From Akkermansia muciniphila (GTDB lineage: Bacteria; Verrucomicrobiota; Verrucomicrobiia; Verrucomicrobiales; Akkermansiaceae): a stretch of DNA of 51,849 nucleotides. Below are positions 1 to 9,577 of this stretch, one piece after another. The notes beneath the pieces are model-generated. The model worked only from the letters and a program-made list of their open reading frames with translations. It made no database searches and was not told the origin of the DNA. How positions within the stretch are numbered: the first letter of the stretch is position 1; the number at the start of each line of letters is the position of its first letter. Made by a program: the position numbers and the translations under genes. The stretch is from positions 1-51,849 of the forward strand of contig CAMAYN010000003.1 in assembly GCA_945862285.1 (NCBI GenBank). Reading direction: 5' to 3'.

Positions 1-1376
1 AATGCATCGGTATCGGCAATGAGGTAAACCGTTCCTGGCTTTTCGGCCTCTTTTAACGATGCTGGTTTGTTTTCACTGGCCTCTGAGCTAGGCTTTCCAT
101 TCGGAAAAGCAGATTTAAAACTACCAGTAAGACGTAAAACTAGATCATAGGATCGGCGATCTTTGATAACCATGTTGGGAGATAATTGTGATGCTACCAT
201 GGGATCAACGAGACCAGCTTGGATCGAAGTTTTCACCAAAGTCGAAGAAGCTAGGCCATTGCCGCCTTTGTTGGTAATGCCGCCAGGAAGCACAAAGAAG
301 AGATCGTTGAGATTTTTGGTAATCACATCCTCTTGGTCTGGCATAGAGCTTTTCGGCAAGCTTAAGATCGAATATCCAGGGCGACCTCCTTGCAGTATGC
401 TGCGGTAGGTAGCATCAGCAATTGTTTGTGTGCTCTCGAATTCAATATTCCATGCAGGCAAAAGTGTCGGCAACGTCGAGCTAGGAGCAATGCCTCCGCC
501 GCCACCCATCATGGGATTTCCGCCACCAGAGCTAGCGGCATCGTAGGAGTAAGCATCAAGGCAAGCAATCAATGTGCCGCCTTTCAGAACAAACTGATCG
601 ATGGTAAATTCCGCTTCAGGTGTAATCCCTGCGGGGTGAATCAGCAAAAGCACTTTCACGTCATCGGGAATTTCCGTGGCCGTCATTTCCACGTCTTTGA
701 CTTGGAAGGATTGGGAAAGTTGTTGGTAGATAAACCATCCTGGCTGTTGTGGTTGGCCCGGCATCATCATGGGTGCGGGCTTCATTGATAGTGCCGACAT
801 GATTCCAATAACTGGCTTTTCTACGGCTGATACTTCGCTGATGGCGCGGGAGAGATTGTATTCGAACATCATTTCTTGTTCATCGAGAGTTTGCGTCTCA
901 AAAGGGTTGATGTTGATGGTGCTGGTTTGATCGAGGCAAGAAACCGCAAGTCCAAGGGTGACGTTTTCGTATTGATTGATCTGTTGGCTTTGCACTCCAT
1001 CCAAGTTCGCACTGTCCTCCGCATCAGTATCAGGTTGCGGGTCAAGGTTTTCGACGCGCAGTTTGCCATCGACTGCAAGGTTTACGTATTCTTTTAAGAT
1101 ATCGTCGATGCGACTGACGAATAGTTTACTTTCGCGCGGCATGGCATCGGACTTGCGGGAAGCATAGTAGCGAATCGTTACTGGCGCATCGAGCTTAGAG
1201 AGAATGGACTTCGTGCCTTTGGATAGGGTATGGACTTTATCTTCGGTAAAGTCGGCGCCGCGGGTGCCAAAGGAAGTGAGAGAAATGAGCCAATTCGCTA
1301 GCATGGCTACCAAAACCATGGCAACGATGCCGAGAGCAGCGCGAACTACGGGGTGTGTCGTTTTTGGGGCGTTCAT
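1..1376 (-). CDS. gldG: GldG-family ABC transporter auxiliary protein (partial; runs off the left edge)
   Basis: Manual reverse translation gives an open frame MNAPKTTHPVVRAALGIVAMVLVAMLANWLISLTSFGTRGADFTEDKVHTLSKGTKSILSKL... with no stop before the window edge, so it is absent from the ORF track. It lies directly downstream of gldF/gldA-type genes. Confidence 0.85.
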   Translation of the reverse strand, partial: MNAPKTTHPVVRAALGIVAMVLVAMLANWLISLTSFGTRGADFTEDKVHTLSKGTKSILSKLDAPVTIRYYASRKSDAMPRESKLFVSRIDDILKEYVNLAVDGKLRVENLDPQPDTDAEDSANLDGVQSQQINQYENVTLGLAVSCLDQTSTININPFETQTLDEQEMMFEYNLSRAISEVSAVEKPVIGIMSALSMKPAPMMMPGQPQQPGWFIYQQLSQSFQVKDVEMTATEIPDDVKVLLLIHPAGITPEAEFTIDQFVLKGGTLIACLDAYSYDAASSGGGNPMMGGGGGIAPSSTLPTLLPAWNIEFESTQTIADATYRSILQGGRPGYSILSLPKSSMPDQEDVITKNLNDLFFVLPGGITNKGGNGLASSTLVKTSIQAGLVDPMVASQLSPNMVIKDRRSYDLVLRLTGSFKSAFPNGKPSSEASENKPASLKEAEKPGTVYLIADTDA

Positions 1377-1413
1377 AGTGAGGATTTCTAGTTATTCAAG
1401 ATCAACGATTGGG

Positions 1414-2148
1414 TTATGCGCGTTTTGCGGAGAGCATGGCAGAAGTGCCGACAAGACATGTGACGATCATGGAGGCGAACCAGACCATATCTTGGTAGCG
1501 GAACAGCCCGCGCGTAAGTGAGCGAAAGTGATCCCACAAGCCCAAATTCGTAAGCGCCTCAACGAGCCGATCATAGCGGAACTTCGAGAGTTCACGGACG
1601 ATGGTATCATGCCCGCAAATTAGCATTAGCAAGCAGATCATGACCGAGACGATCAAGCATACAACTTGGTCGCGACTACAGGCGCTGACGAGCATCGTGA
1701 TGGCAAGAAATACGCAGCAGGAAAGATAGGAGCCAAGGTATCCAGAGATGATACGGCCATTATCGGGATCGCCGAGGTAATTAACTGTCACCACGATGGG
1801 GAATGTCAGTAATAAAGCAGTAAGCCAGACCGTGATGGATGCGAGGTATTTCCCGAGGATGGTGGACCAAGTAGAAATAGGGAATGTCCCAAGTAGCTCG
1901 ATGGTTCCATTGCGGGACTCATCCGCCCAAAGGCGCATGGCGGTAGCAGGCGCGAGCAATGCGTAGAGTATGGGATGAATGAGAAGGAATGGCCATTCGA
2001 TGTTCGCATCACCCGCTTGGAAAAAACCACCAAAGGTGAAGGCAAATAGCATTGATAAGATCAAAAAGACAAAGATGATGGCATACGCTGTTGGTTGCGT
2101 GAAGTAGGCGTAGAGTTCTCGTTTAAAGATTGTCCAAATCGCTTTCAT
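1414..2148 (-). CDS. gldF: ABC transporter permease, GldF/ABC-2 type
   Basis: 244 aa multi-pass protein starting MKAIWTIFKRELYAYFTQPTAYAIIFVF; between the ATPase and the GldG-like gene. Confidence 0.8.
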   Translation of the reverse strand: MKAIWTIFKRELYAYFTQPTAYAIIFVFLILSMLFAFTFGGFFQAGDANIEWPFLLIHPILYALLAPATAMRLWADESRNGTIELLGTFPISTWSTILGKYLASITVWLTALLLTFPIVVTVNYLGDPDNGRIISGYLGSYLSCCVFLAITMLVSACSRDQVVCLIVSVMICLLMLICGHDTIVRELSKFRYDRLVEALTNLGLWDHFRSLTRGLFRYQDMVWFASMIVTCLVGTSAMLSAKRA

Positions 2149-2177
2149 AAGGTTGTTCTGTGTAATGTTAGATAAAA

Positions 2178-2924
2178 TTAAAACAAGGCTTCAGTTGTGG
2201 AATGGGCAGAATCGTGGGTTGTCACTTTGCGGAAAAGATCGTGCAGCGATCCTGTGGGGCTTTGTTTCTTGAGTTCTTCCGGCGTACCGTCGGCGACGAT
2301 AATACCGCGATCGACGATAACAGCCCGGGTGCAAGCGGCCTCTACTTCTTCAAGGATGTGCGTGGAAAACAAAATGGTCTTATTTTTTCCGAGTCTCTTA
2401 ATCAACTCACGCACTTCGTGCTTCTGGTTTGGGTCAAGGCCGTCCGTAGGCTCGTCCAGGATCAATACATCGGGGTCGTGGAGGATCGATTGCGCAAGGC
2501 AAGTGCGATGGCGGTAGCCTTTCGATAGGGTATCGATCGATTGCCGTGCCACGCTTTGCAGGAAACACGTCTCGATGGCACGTTCAACGGCATCTTTTTT
2601 ACGACTGCCTTTGAGATTTCGTACTTCAGCGCAGAAGTTAAGGAAGCTCGTCACGGTCATGTCGCTGTAAAGTGGCGCCGACTCCGGCAGGTAGCCAATT
2701 TTCGATTGCGCTGCGTGGGTGTCATCCAGAATCGAATGGCCGCAGACTTTGACGTCGCCGGACGAGGGTATGATAAATCCGGTAATCATCCGCATGGTTG
2801 TGGATTTCCCTGCTCCGTTTGGCCCTAGAAATCCAAGAACTTCTCCAGGTTTTACGGAAAAAGACAGGTCATTCACTGCGTATTTTGTTCCAAAATGTTT
2901 GGTTAGATTTTCAACTTCAATCAT
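2178..2924 (-). CDS. gldA: ABC transporter ATP-binding protein, GldA-like
   Basis: Walker A GPNGAGKST, signature LSKGYRHR, Walker B VLILDEPTDGLDP. Confidence 0.85.
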   Translation of the reverse strand: MIEVENLTKHFGTKYAVNDLSFSVKPGEVLGFLGPNGAGKSTTMRMITGFIIPSSGDVKVCGHSILDDTHAAQSKIGYLPESAPLYSDMTVTSFLNFCAEVRNLKGSRKKDAVERAIETCFLQSVARQSIDTLSKGYRHRTCLAQSILHDPDVLILDEPTDGLDPNQKHEVRELIKRLGKNKTILFSTHILEEVEAACTRAVIVDRGIIVADGTPEELKKQSPTGSLHDLFRKVTTHDSAHSTTEALF

Positions 2925-3020
2925 AGTTTTTTGGGTAAAAAAGTTTGCAATTGGGAATGCAACGCTAAAACGACACGAAACACTCTACTTGTCTGAAATT
3001 TTTTCAGAAATCAGAAAATT

Positions 3021-3821
3021 TCAGGCAAGAAATCGGGGAGATTGTCGCAAAAATTCGAGTGGGTTTTGATAAATCACTTGCTCGATGGCCTGAGCGTCAT
3101 GGCCACGTTTTTTCATTTCCAAGGCACATTTCGGCACCGCAAGCGGATCAGAAACGCCCCAGTCGCACGCGGAATTCATCCACAGGCGTTCTTTGCCGTA
3201 AATCTCTAAAATATCGATTGCGCGATTGGGCGTACACTTCGATTCAGGATACAAGGTCATACCAGCCCAGTATCCTTGATCGAGAACCATGCCAACGGTG
3301 TGTTCCTCGACGTGATCGATGATCACTTTCGAGCGATTAAGCGTTTTTTGATTCGCTAAGGCATCAAGGATCAATTTCGTGCCTTTGCGCTTATCTTCAA
3401 GGTGCGGTGTATGAATCAAAATCGGCAAATCGTAATCCACGGCGATCTGCACGTGTTCCTCGAAAATCGTGAGTTCATTTCGTGTGTTTTTATTTAATCC
3501 GATTTCACCAATGCCGAGAACGTTGGATTTTTCTAAAAAATCAGGAATCAAAGACATGACTTCGCGAGCGAATACTGGATCGTCCGCTTCCTTGGGATTG
3601 ATGCATAACCAGCAATAGTGCTTGATGCCGAATTTTTCCGCGCGTCGGGGTTCGTATTCCGTGAGTTGGCGAAAATAGTCATAAAATCCTTGAGCAGATG
3701 AGCGATCAAACCCCGCCCAAAATGCTGGTTCGCAAAGAATTTCACAGCCTACGAGAGCTAGTTTTTGGTAGTCGTCCGTAGTGCGACTCACCATGTGCGC
3801 GTGTGGTTCGATGTATTTCAT
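3021..3821 (-). CDS. TatD-family metal-dependent hydrolase, EboB-like
   Basis: MKYIEPHAHMVSRTTDDYQKLALVGCEILCEPAFWAGFDRS...GIGEIGLNKNTRNE...ILIHTPHLEDKRKGT...IIDHVEEHT; resembles the TatD-like proteins of ebo clusters. Confidence 0.8.
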   Translation of the reverse strand: MKYIEPHAHMVSRTTDDYQKLALVGCEILCEPAFWAGFDRSSAQGFYDYFRQLTEYEPRRAEKFGIKHYCWLCINPKEADDPVFAREVMSLIPDFLEKSNVLGIGEIGLNKNTRNELTIFEEHVQIAVDYDLPILIHTPHLEDKRKGTKLILDALANQKTLNRSKVIIDHVEEHTVGMVLDQGYWAGMTLYPESKCTPNRAIDILEIYGKERLWMNSACDWGVSDPLAVPKCALEMKKRGHDAQAIEQVIYQNPLEFLRQSPRFLA

Positions 3822-4096
3822 GCCGTGACTTTTTGGGGGTTCGGCGCACCAAAGGCACCTTGAAAGGGGGCTGAGAGGAGGATTTCGCTCGATGCATCGG
3901 AAAGGAAATCGAGCACGGCTTTTGCACGATCAGGGCGATTCTCTAACAAAATCGGAATTGCCGCGCGCAGAGCCTGGTCACGATAGTCTTCCTCACCCGA
4001 ATGACGATCCATGCGATCAAAAAATGCCGCGAGATCGATCAACTTATATCGTGCATCCATGAAATGCAGGTCGGCGATGCGTTTTTTATCGGTCAT
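3818..4096 (-). CDS. small conserved protein, possibly EboA-related
   Basis: 92 aa; stop/start overlap (ATGA-type) with the TatD-like gene, suggesting translational coupling. Confidence 0.5.
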   Translation of the reverse strand: MTDKKRIADLHFMDARYKLIDLAAFFDRMDRHSGEEDYRDQALRAAIPILLENRPDRAKAVLDFLSDASSEILLSAPFQGAFGAPNPQKVTA

Positions 4097-4255
4097 GGCG
4101 GAAAATTACGCAAAGAACACAATAATGCAATAAAAGAGTTTGATTTGGTATTTTAGTTTTCTTGATGGTTTGCCATACAGGAATTTCACGCTTGCCAGAT
4201 CAACAAGGATTCTACAAAATCGCGACGTTCCGCTGAGAAAGTGTGAAAGTGAACC

Positions 4256-6772
4256 ATGGCAAAAAGCACGATTCAAAAACGAGCAGGTAGCGATACGTCT
4301 GGGCAAAATGACATGAAGAAAGAAATCAGTGCTTTCGTTCTGTTATTTGTCGCAGCACTGCTATTTGTCTCTTTGATTTCGTATAATAAAGCGGATCTGC
4401 CCGTGTTTCACCTCTTTCGTGACTACGCTCCCACATCTGCACCATTAAGCAATCGAGCCAACTACATCGGTGCTATCGGCACATTGCTGGGAGCTCTACA
4501 ATTAATTCTTTTCGGAGCAGCGGCCTACTTGATCCCTATCGCCTTTCTTTGGTGGGGAATCGCAAAACTTATTTTCCAAGCAAAACTTTGGGGGCGTCCC
4601 ATCTTTGGCTTTGGCTTATTGATCACCAGTGCGGCAGTCATCATTCACTTATCGGGGTTTTTGCTCTCCTGGAAGCAAGATTACCTCATTAGCAGTCCTG
4701 GAGGAGGAATAGGAATGGCATTATCACTCGCGGCAAACGGAATACTTGGCCATATCGGCACCATGATGTTTGCCATAGCAGCTTATGGATTAGCTCTCAT
4801 TCTTCTAACGGGAATGCCGCCGATTGCGTTTTTGGCAGCCTGTTACGCGTCACTGCGCAGAAAATGGTCGAGCTACGTTCAACGAAAACAAAGCGAAAAA
4901 GAAGCGGAAGAACGCGAGGCGAAACGGCTAGCTCAACTCGAAGCCGAACGCGAGCGCCGCAGAAGGGAACGAGAAATTGCCAAGCCAACGAACTTCGATG
5001 CCCCATTCGAAGAAGGGCGTAACAAACCACTATTTCAACCATCACCCGAAGAAGATCAAACATTTCTGCCGCTTACCACCACTCCGCCGCCAAAGATTTT
5101 TGACTCATCTTCCGTCCGTATTGCCGCCCCGCTTCCTGGCGACAAACCATTTGAACGCAAAAAGAATCCCGATCTTTCCCTGCAAATCAGCGGTTTTGAT
5201 AACTACGAACTGCCGGGATTTGACCTTCTCGATAAAGTCGAGGAAGTCGAATCCGCCGCTCCTAACGAAGACGAACTTCTCGGTATTCAGCGCAATATCA
5301 TTGAGACCCTGAAATCCTTCGGCATCGAAGTCACACCAGGCAACATCACCCGCGGTCCCACCATCACCCGCTATGAAATTTACCCCACCCACGGACTACG
5401 CGTCGCCAAAATTGCGCAACTCGAAGCCGACCTCGCCCGCGCCACCTGCGCCGAACGCATCAACATTCTCGCCCCTATTCCGGGACGCGATACCGTAGGA
5501 ATTGAAATTGCCAACAGCACCAAAGTCGCCGTTCCACTTCACGAACTCCTCGCCGACCCCGAGTTCCGCAATCCCAAGAAAAAAATCCCGCTCGCCCTCG
5601 GCAAAGATGTCTATGGCAAAACCGTCATCGGCGACCTCGCCGCCATGCCGCACCTCCTCGTCGCAGGCGCCACCGGATCAGGAAAATCCGTCTGTATCAA
5701 TTCCATCATCACCTCCATCCTGTTCAAATTCGCGCCAGATGAACTTCGCTTCATCATGGTCGATCCCAAGGTCGTGGAAATGCAAATCTACAACAAACTC
5801 CCCCACCTCGTCGTCCCCGTCGTTACCGACCCGAAAAAAACCGTCGCCGCGCTTAAATGGGTGGTCAACGAAATGGAAAAACGCTACCGGATTTTCGCCA
5901 AAGTCGGGGTACGAAATTTCGATAGTTTTAACAATCGCCCTATTCCCGAAAAAGCCAAACCGGAAGAAAATCTCGGTGATGAACTCGCCGCAGAACCGGA
6001 ACCGGAGCCAGACATGGAGGCGATTGAGTCAATCGCCGCCGCTCTTGAATCCGGCGAACTTGGCCCCGAAGAAGATGATGATCAAATCATCCCCGATGAC
6101 GATCAAATTCCTGCCCGTTTTCCCTACATCGTTGTCCTAATCGATGAGCTTGCCGACCTCATGCAGACGGCCCCCGCCGATGTTGAGGGCTGCATCGCTC
6201 GCATCGCCCAAAAAGCCCGAGCCGCTGGCATTCACCTGATCATCGCCACCCAGACACCACGCGCCGACGTCGTCACCGGCATCATCAAGGCAAACATCCC
6301 CTGCCGCATCGCCTTCCAAGTCTCCTCCCAGCTCGACTCCCGCGTCATTCTCGATACCAAAGGCGCCGAAAAACTCGTCGGCAAAGGCGACATGCTCTAT
6401 CTCCCCCCGGGTTCTGCCAAACTCGAACGATCCCAGGGTGCCTACGTTAGCGACGCGGAAGTCGAACGCCTCGTTGAGCATTGCAGTTCCTTCGGCAAAC
6501 CTAATTTCCAAAGCGACATTAGCAAAGCCATCGAAAGCGGTAACGTCGGAGATACCGATGACGAAGCCGACGACTCCGACGTCGATGAAGACATGGTCAT
6601 CAAATGCATCGAAGTCGTGCGCCAAGAGCAAAAAGCCAGCACCTCACTCCTTCAGCGTCGCCTGCGCCTTGGTTACACCCGCGCTGCCCGCATGATCGAT
6701 GTCATGGAAGCTCGCGGCCTCATCGGCCCAGGTGACGGAGCCAAACCCCGCGAAGTCTTCCTCAAAGATTGA
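4256..6772 (+). CDS. ftsK: DNA translocase FtsK/SpoIIIE
   Basis: N-terminal transmembrane segments, Walker A VAGATGSGKSVCINS, VVLIDELADLM, IIATQTPRADVVTG, C-terminal winged-helix gamma domain LLQRRLRLGYTRAARMIDVMEARGLIG. Confidence 0.95.
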   Translation: MAKSTIQKRAGSDTSGQNDMKKEISAFVLLFVAALLFVSLISYNKADLPVFHLFRDYAPTSAPLSNRANYIGAIGTLLGALQLILFGAAAYLIPIAFLWWGIAKLIFQAKLWGRPIFGFGLLITSAAVIIHLSGFLLSWKQDYLISSPGGGIGMALSLAANGILGHIGTMMFAIAAYGLALILLTGMPPIAFLAACYASLRRKWSSYVQRKQSEKEAEEREAKRLAQLEAERERRRREREIAKPTNFDAPFEEGRNKPLFQPSPEEDQTFLPLTTTPPPKIFDSSSVRIAAPLPGDKPFERKKNPDLSLQISGFDNYELPGFDLLDKVEEVESAAPNEDELLGIQRNIIETLKSFGIEVTPGNITRGPTITRYEIYPTHGLRVAKIAQLEADLARATCAERINILAPIPGRDTVGIEIANSTKVAVPLHELLADPEFRNPKKKIPLALGKDVYGKTVIGDLAAMPHLLVAGATGSGKSVCINSIITSILFKFAPDELRFIMVDPKVVEMQIYNKLPHLVVPVVTDPKKTVAALKWVVNEMEKRYRIFAKVGVRNFDSFNNRPIPEKAKPEENLGDELAAEPEPEPDMEAIESIAAALESGELGPEEDDDQIIPDDDQIPARFPYIVVLIDELADLMQTAPADVEGCIARIAQKARAAGIHLIIATQTPRADVVTGIIKANIPCRIAFQVSSQLDSRVILDTKGAEKLVGKGDMLYLPPGSAKLERSQGAYVSDAEVERLVEHCSSFGKPNFQSDISKAIESGNVGDTDDEADDSDVDEDMVIKCIEVVRQEQKASTSLLQRRLRLGYTRAARMIDVMEARGLIGPGDGAKPREVFLKD

Positions 6773-6829
6773 CGGGAGGTGCCATTTTTTCCCTTTAAAA
6801 CTTATCAACATTGCCCCAAACCTTAATCT

Positions 6830-6849
6830 AAGGGCAAAATTTTGCCCTT
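6830..6849. promoter_or_regulatory. perfect 20-bp palindrome AAGGGCAAAATTTTGCCCTT upstream of the AbrB/Doc pair (candidate operator)
   Basis: Direct reading; followed by a second palindrome TGTTATAACA at about 6855-6864, before the ATG at 6882. Confidence 0.6.
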
Positions 6850-6881
6850 GCTAATGTTATAACACGCGTTAGAATCAACGC

Positions 6882-7109
6882 ATGACTAGCACCGTAAAAA
6901 TCATCTCAGTAGGAAATTCCGCAGGCATCATTTTACCCAAAGAGCTGCTCGAAAAACTGCGCGTATCGAAGGGCGATAGCTTAACGGTAACAGAAAGCCC
7001 CACTGGTGTGAACTTAACAGCGTATGATGAAAAAATTTCACGCCAAATTCAAGTAGCAGAGCAAGTTATGAGAGACAATCGCAATATGCTGCGCAAGCTC
7101 GCTCAATAG
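6882..7109 (+). CDS. AbrB/MazE/SpoVT-family antitoxin
   Basis: 75 aa MTSTVKIISVGNSAGIILPKELLEKLRVSKGDSLTVTESPTGVNL, swapped-hairpin AbrB fold signature. Confidence 0.88.
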   Translation: MTSTVKIISVGNSAGIILPKELLEKLRVSKGDSLTVTESPTGVNLTAYDEKISRQIQVAEQVMRDNRNMLRKLAQ

Positions 7110-7135
7110 GAAACATGTTAGCTTAGCTCTTACAG

Positions 7136-7531
7136 ATGAATCAAGAACCAGAATGGCTGGAAGAGGCGACGGTACATCTCTTTCATCAACGACAACTCGC
7201 CGAGCATGGAGGGATACCAGGAATGAGGGATGAAAACATGTTTCTATCCGCCTTGGCAAAACCCCAGCAGCTTTGGTGCTACGGGTCTCCACCACCTGAC
7301 CTTTGCCAACTCGCTGCGGCATACGCCTTCGGCCTCGCAAAAAACCACCCATTTCTCGACGGCAATAAACGCACTGCCGCCATTGCCTGTGAAACTTTTC
7401 TAATCCTCAACGGGAGAGAATTTACCATCGGTGAAGATCAAAAATACACGGCATATCTTGCCCTAGCCGCTGGAGATATTTCTGAGGAGACTTTCTGCGC
7501 TTGGCTACGTGAACACACGCGCGAGTTGTAA
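7136..7531 (+). CDS. doc: Doc/Fic-family death-on-curing toxin
   Basis: Motif HPFLDGNKRTAAIACETFLILNG, about 130 aa, 26 nt downstream of the antitoxin. Confidence 0.9.
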   Translation: MNQEPEWLEEATVHLFHQRQLAEHGGIPGMRDENMFLSALAKPQQLWCYGSPPPDLCQLAAAYAFGLAKNHPFLDGNKRTAAIACETFLILNGREFTIGEDQKYTAYLALAAGDISEETFCAWLREHTREL

Positions 7532-7726
7532 ACCGCCGCCGCCGACATACTCCTCGGCTTGATCGTCCTCTTGCGATAGTGCCAAGCTCCGAACAGTCTT
7601 TCCCGTGGATTGCCGATGCCCCATCAGTTCCTCGCGCAACTCGCGAAAAAGCATGGCTAGTTCCTCGTTTTTCCTTTCTAACATCGCCCGCTGCAACTCC
7701 CCCACCCCGCTATCATCGGCCTTCAT
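7505..7726 (-). CDS. small hydrophilic protein of unknown function
   Basis: 73 aa; start overlaps the end of the upstream membrane-protein gene by 14 nt; its 3' end overlaps doc on the other strand. Confidence 0.4.
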   Translation of the reverse strand: MKADDSGVGELQRAMLERKNEELAMLFRELREELMGHRQSTGKTVRSLALSQEDDQAEEYVGGGGLQLARVFT

Positions 7727-8588
7727 AATCAGAGCGATTATTTTTATTTTCTTGAGTACTTACCCCGCTGCTGACGTCTTCAGGAATCTCGACGCGCTCC
7801 CCCATTGTCATGCCCCAATGCTCCAAGAAAAACCTCTTTTCATCCAATTGTAGGAAACGGTCAGACCTTCCTAAAATCGGACGCAATGTCGTACTCAGTT
7901 GCAAGGTTACGATCAAAAACAAGATCGACCAAACCGTCACAGGGCCGCGATGGAAGCTACCAGCCGCCGCTGCACAACTTTTGATAAATCGTAGTGCGAA
8001 AAACATCGCCACCAGCCACGCCGCCACAGCTAGCATACCGATGAAACCAAACGAGCGCGTTGATTCGACAAAAATCCACAACGCCGGAGCCAAGCCTAAC
8101 AACAACATTCCCGCCAATGCCATAGCACCCGCCAAACCTAACACGACCGCCTTAGGCGAAATACGCGCCCCTGCTAGCGTGCTGAACACATACAAACTCG
8201 GGTAACAGATCAGCGCCGCAAACATCATGCCTCCTAACACTTTTACCGGTGCCGCCCACAATTGTTCATGCCGGCTAAAACAACCTAACACAAATCCAAA
8301 CACTAACAGCGAAAGTCCAGCAATGCCGAGCAACTTGCCTAACATTCCACCCACTGGCGCATTTTCAAACAACGCCGCTAAGTCCCGTGGCCGCCGCAGC
8401 AATGCCTCAAACAACTCACGCATCCCCGGATTTTCCGACAACGGTTCCTCATTTCTTGGTTCTGCACTCGGCACCACGTTCGTCATGACTCCCGCCCGCA
8501 TCGGCGGCGGCATCATCGGTGGACGGGGATTTTGTTCCGCTGGAGTAAAGCCACTGTTCTTTTCATTCATTTCATCGTTCGTATTCAT
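7713..8588 (-). CDS. multi-pass membrane protein with Pro-rich N-terminus
   Basis: 291 aa, several hydrophobic segments, N-terminal PRPPMMPPPMRAG. Confidence 0.7.
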   Translation of the reverse strand: MNTNDEMNEKNSGFTPAEQNPRPPMMPPPMRAGVMTNVVPSAEPRNEEPLSENPGMRELFEALLRRPRDLAALFENAPVGGMLGKLLGIAGLSLLVFGFVLGCFSRHEQLWAAPVKVLGGMMFAALICYPSLYVFSTLAGARISPKAVVLGLAGAMALAGMLLLGLAPALWIFVESTRSFGFIGMLAVAAWLVAMFFALRFIKSCAAAAGSFHRGPVTVWSILFLIVTLQLSTTLRPILGRSDRFLQLDEKRFFLEHWGMTMGERVEIPEDVSSGVSTQENKNNRSDYEGR

Positions 8589-8592
8589 CGTA

Positions 8593-9390
8593 TTATTTAT
8601 TGGGTAGATTCTTTTCTGGGCGAGTGTGGAAAATGATCAATGCCACTAAGGAAAAAAGCAGCACGACCGCTGATTCCATTTCCTTGCCATCGGTAATATG
8701 TAGCACAGACCGCCACACTGATTCATAAAATGTTCCCTCAAAGGCATCCTCACGAATGAATGCCACTTTCAAATTCGGCGATCCAAAAAACGGACGTAAA
8801 ATGTAGGAAAACTGCGCCCCAAGTAAGCCATTGCCCGCCAACCAGGCGAACAAGGTCGGCAATGAGCCGCGCTCCCCATTACCGTGTAGCAATCGATACA
8901 AATGAAGATTCGAAAAAATTCCCACCGCTGCCATAAGAATGGTATGAGTGAGCAAGTAGCCCGCATGAGCGGATACCGCATTCGCTGCGTCTGGCGCGGG
9001 CGCATTCCATGCCAGCCCTAAGGTAATCGGCGCGATTGATGCGAGTAATACCCCCGCCGTAGCATTCGCCCACAATAGCGCCATCAGCGATTGCCGAAAG
9101 GATAAAGTGCCGTGCAATAACATTCCCAGCAACCCATTCAACAATCCATTACATCCGAGAGTCAACATCACCAACAGTGGCATCTTGATCGCCACATACC
9201 CGCCCATCTCTGGTGCGCGCCATGCACCTACGGTAAAACCATACGTGGCAAAGCCTACACTGGCCACCATTACCAAGCCCCATGCTCGGTTTGTTGGCAA
9301 ATTCCGCAGCCAATTGGCATCCGGACGCAATACCCGATTCAGGTAATGCGGAAAACGTTTCATGGATAATCGTAAGGCGGACATAGGCAA
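8593..9390 (-). CDS. multi-pass membrane protein
   Basis: 265 aa, about six hydrophobic segments; 4 nt upstream of the 7713..8588 gene on the same strand. Confidence 0.7.
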   Translation of the reverse strand: MPMSALRLSMKRFPHYLNRVLRPDANWLRNLPTNRAWGLVMVASVGFATYGFTVGAWRAPEMGGYVAIKMPLLVMLTLGCNGLLNGLLGMLLHGTLSFRQSLMALLWANATAGVLLASIAPITLGLAWNAPAPDAANAVSAHAGYLLTHTILMAAVGIFSNLHLYRLLHGNGERGSLPTLFAWLAGNGLLGAQFSYILRPFFGSPNLKVAFIREDAFEGTFYESVWRSVLHITDGKEMESAVVLLFSLVALIIFHTRPEKNLPNK

Positions 9391-9577
9391 ACAACGACGT
9401 GATTAAAACAGACAATTATGAAGATTTTATGAACGAGAAATGAAAATTTCCAGAAATCACAATTTTTTTATCTATGGCTCTTACTAGAGCTTACGGCAAA
9501 AATGGCGATGATTCGTCGGCAAAATCAAACAATCTTCTTGGCAAAAAAAACAGACTCACTTATGCATCGGCAAGAAA

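Noticed and set aside
5105-6642. Several ORFs antisense or frame-shifted within ftsK (e.g. 5105..5392, 5502..6140, 6137..6631)
   Set aside because: They overlap a strongly supported ftsK frame and arise from GC-rich codon bias.
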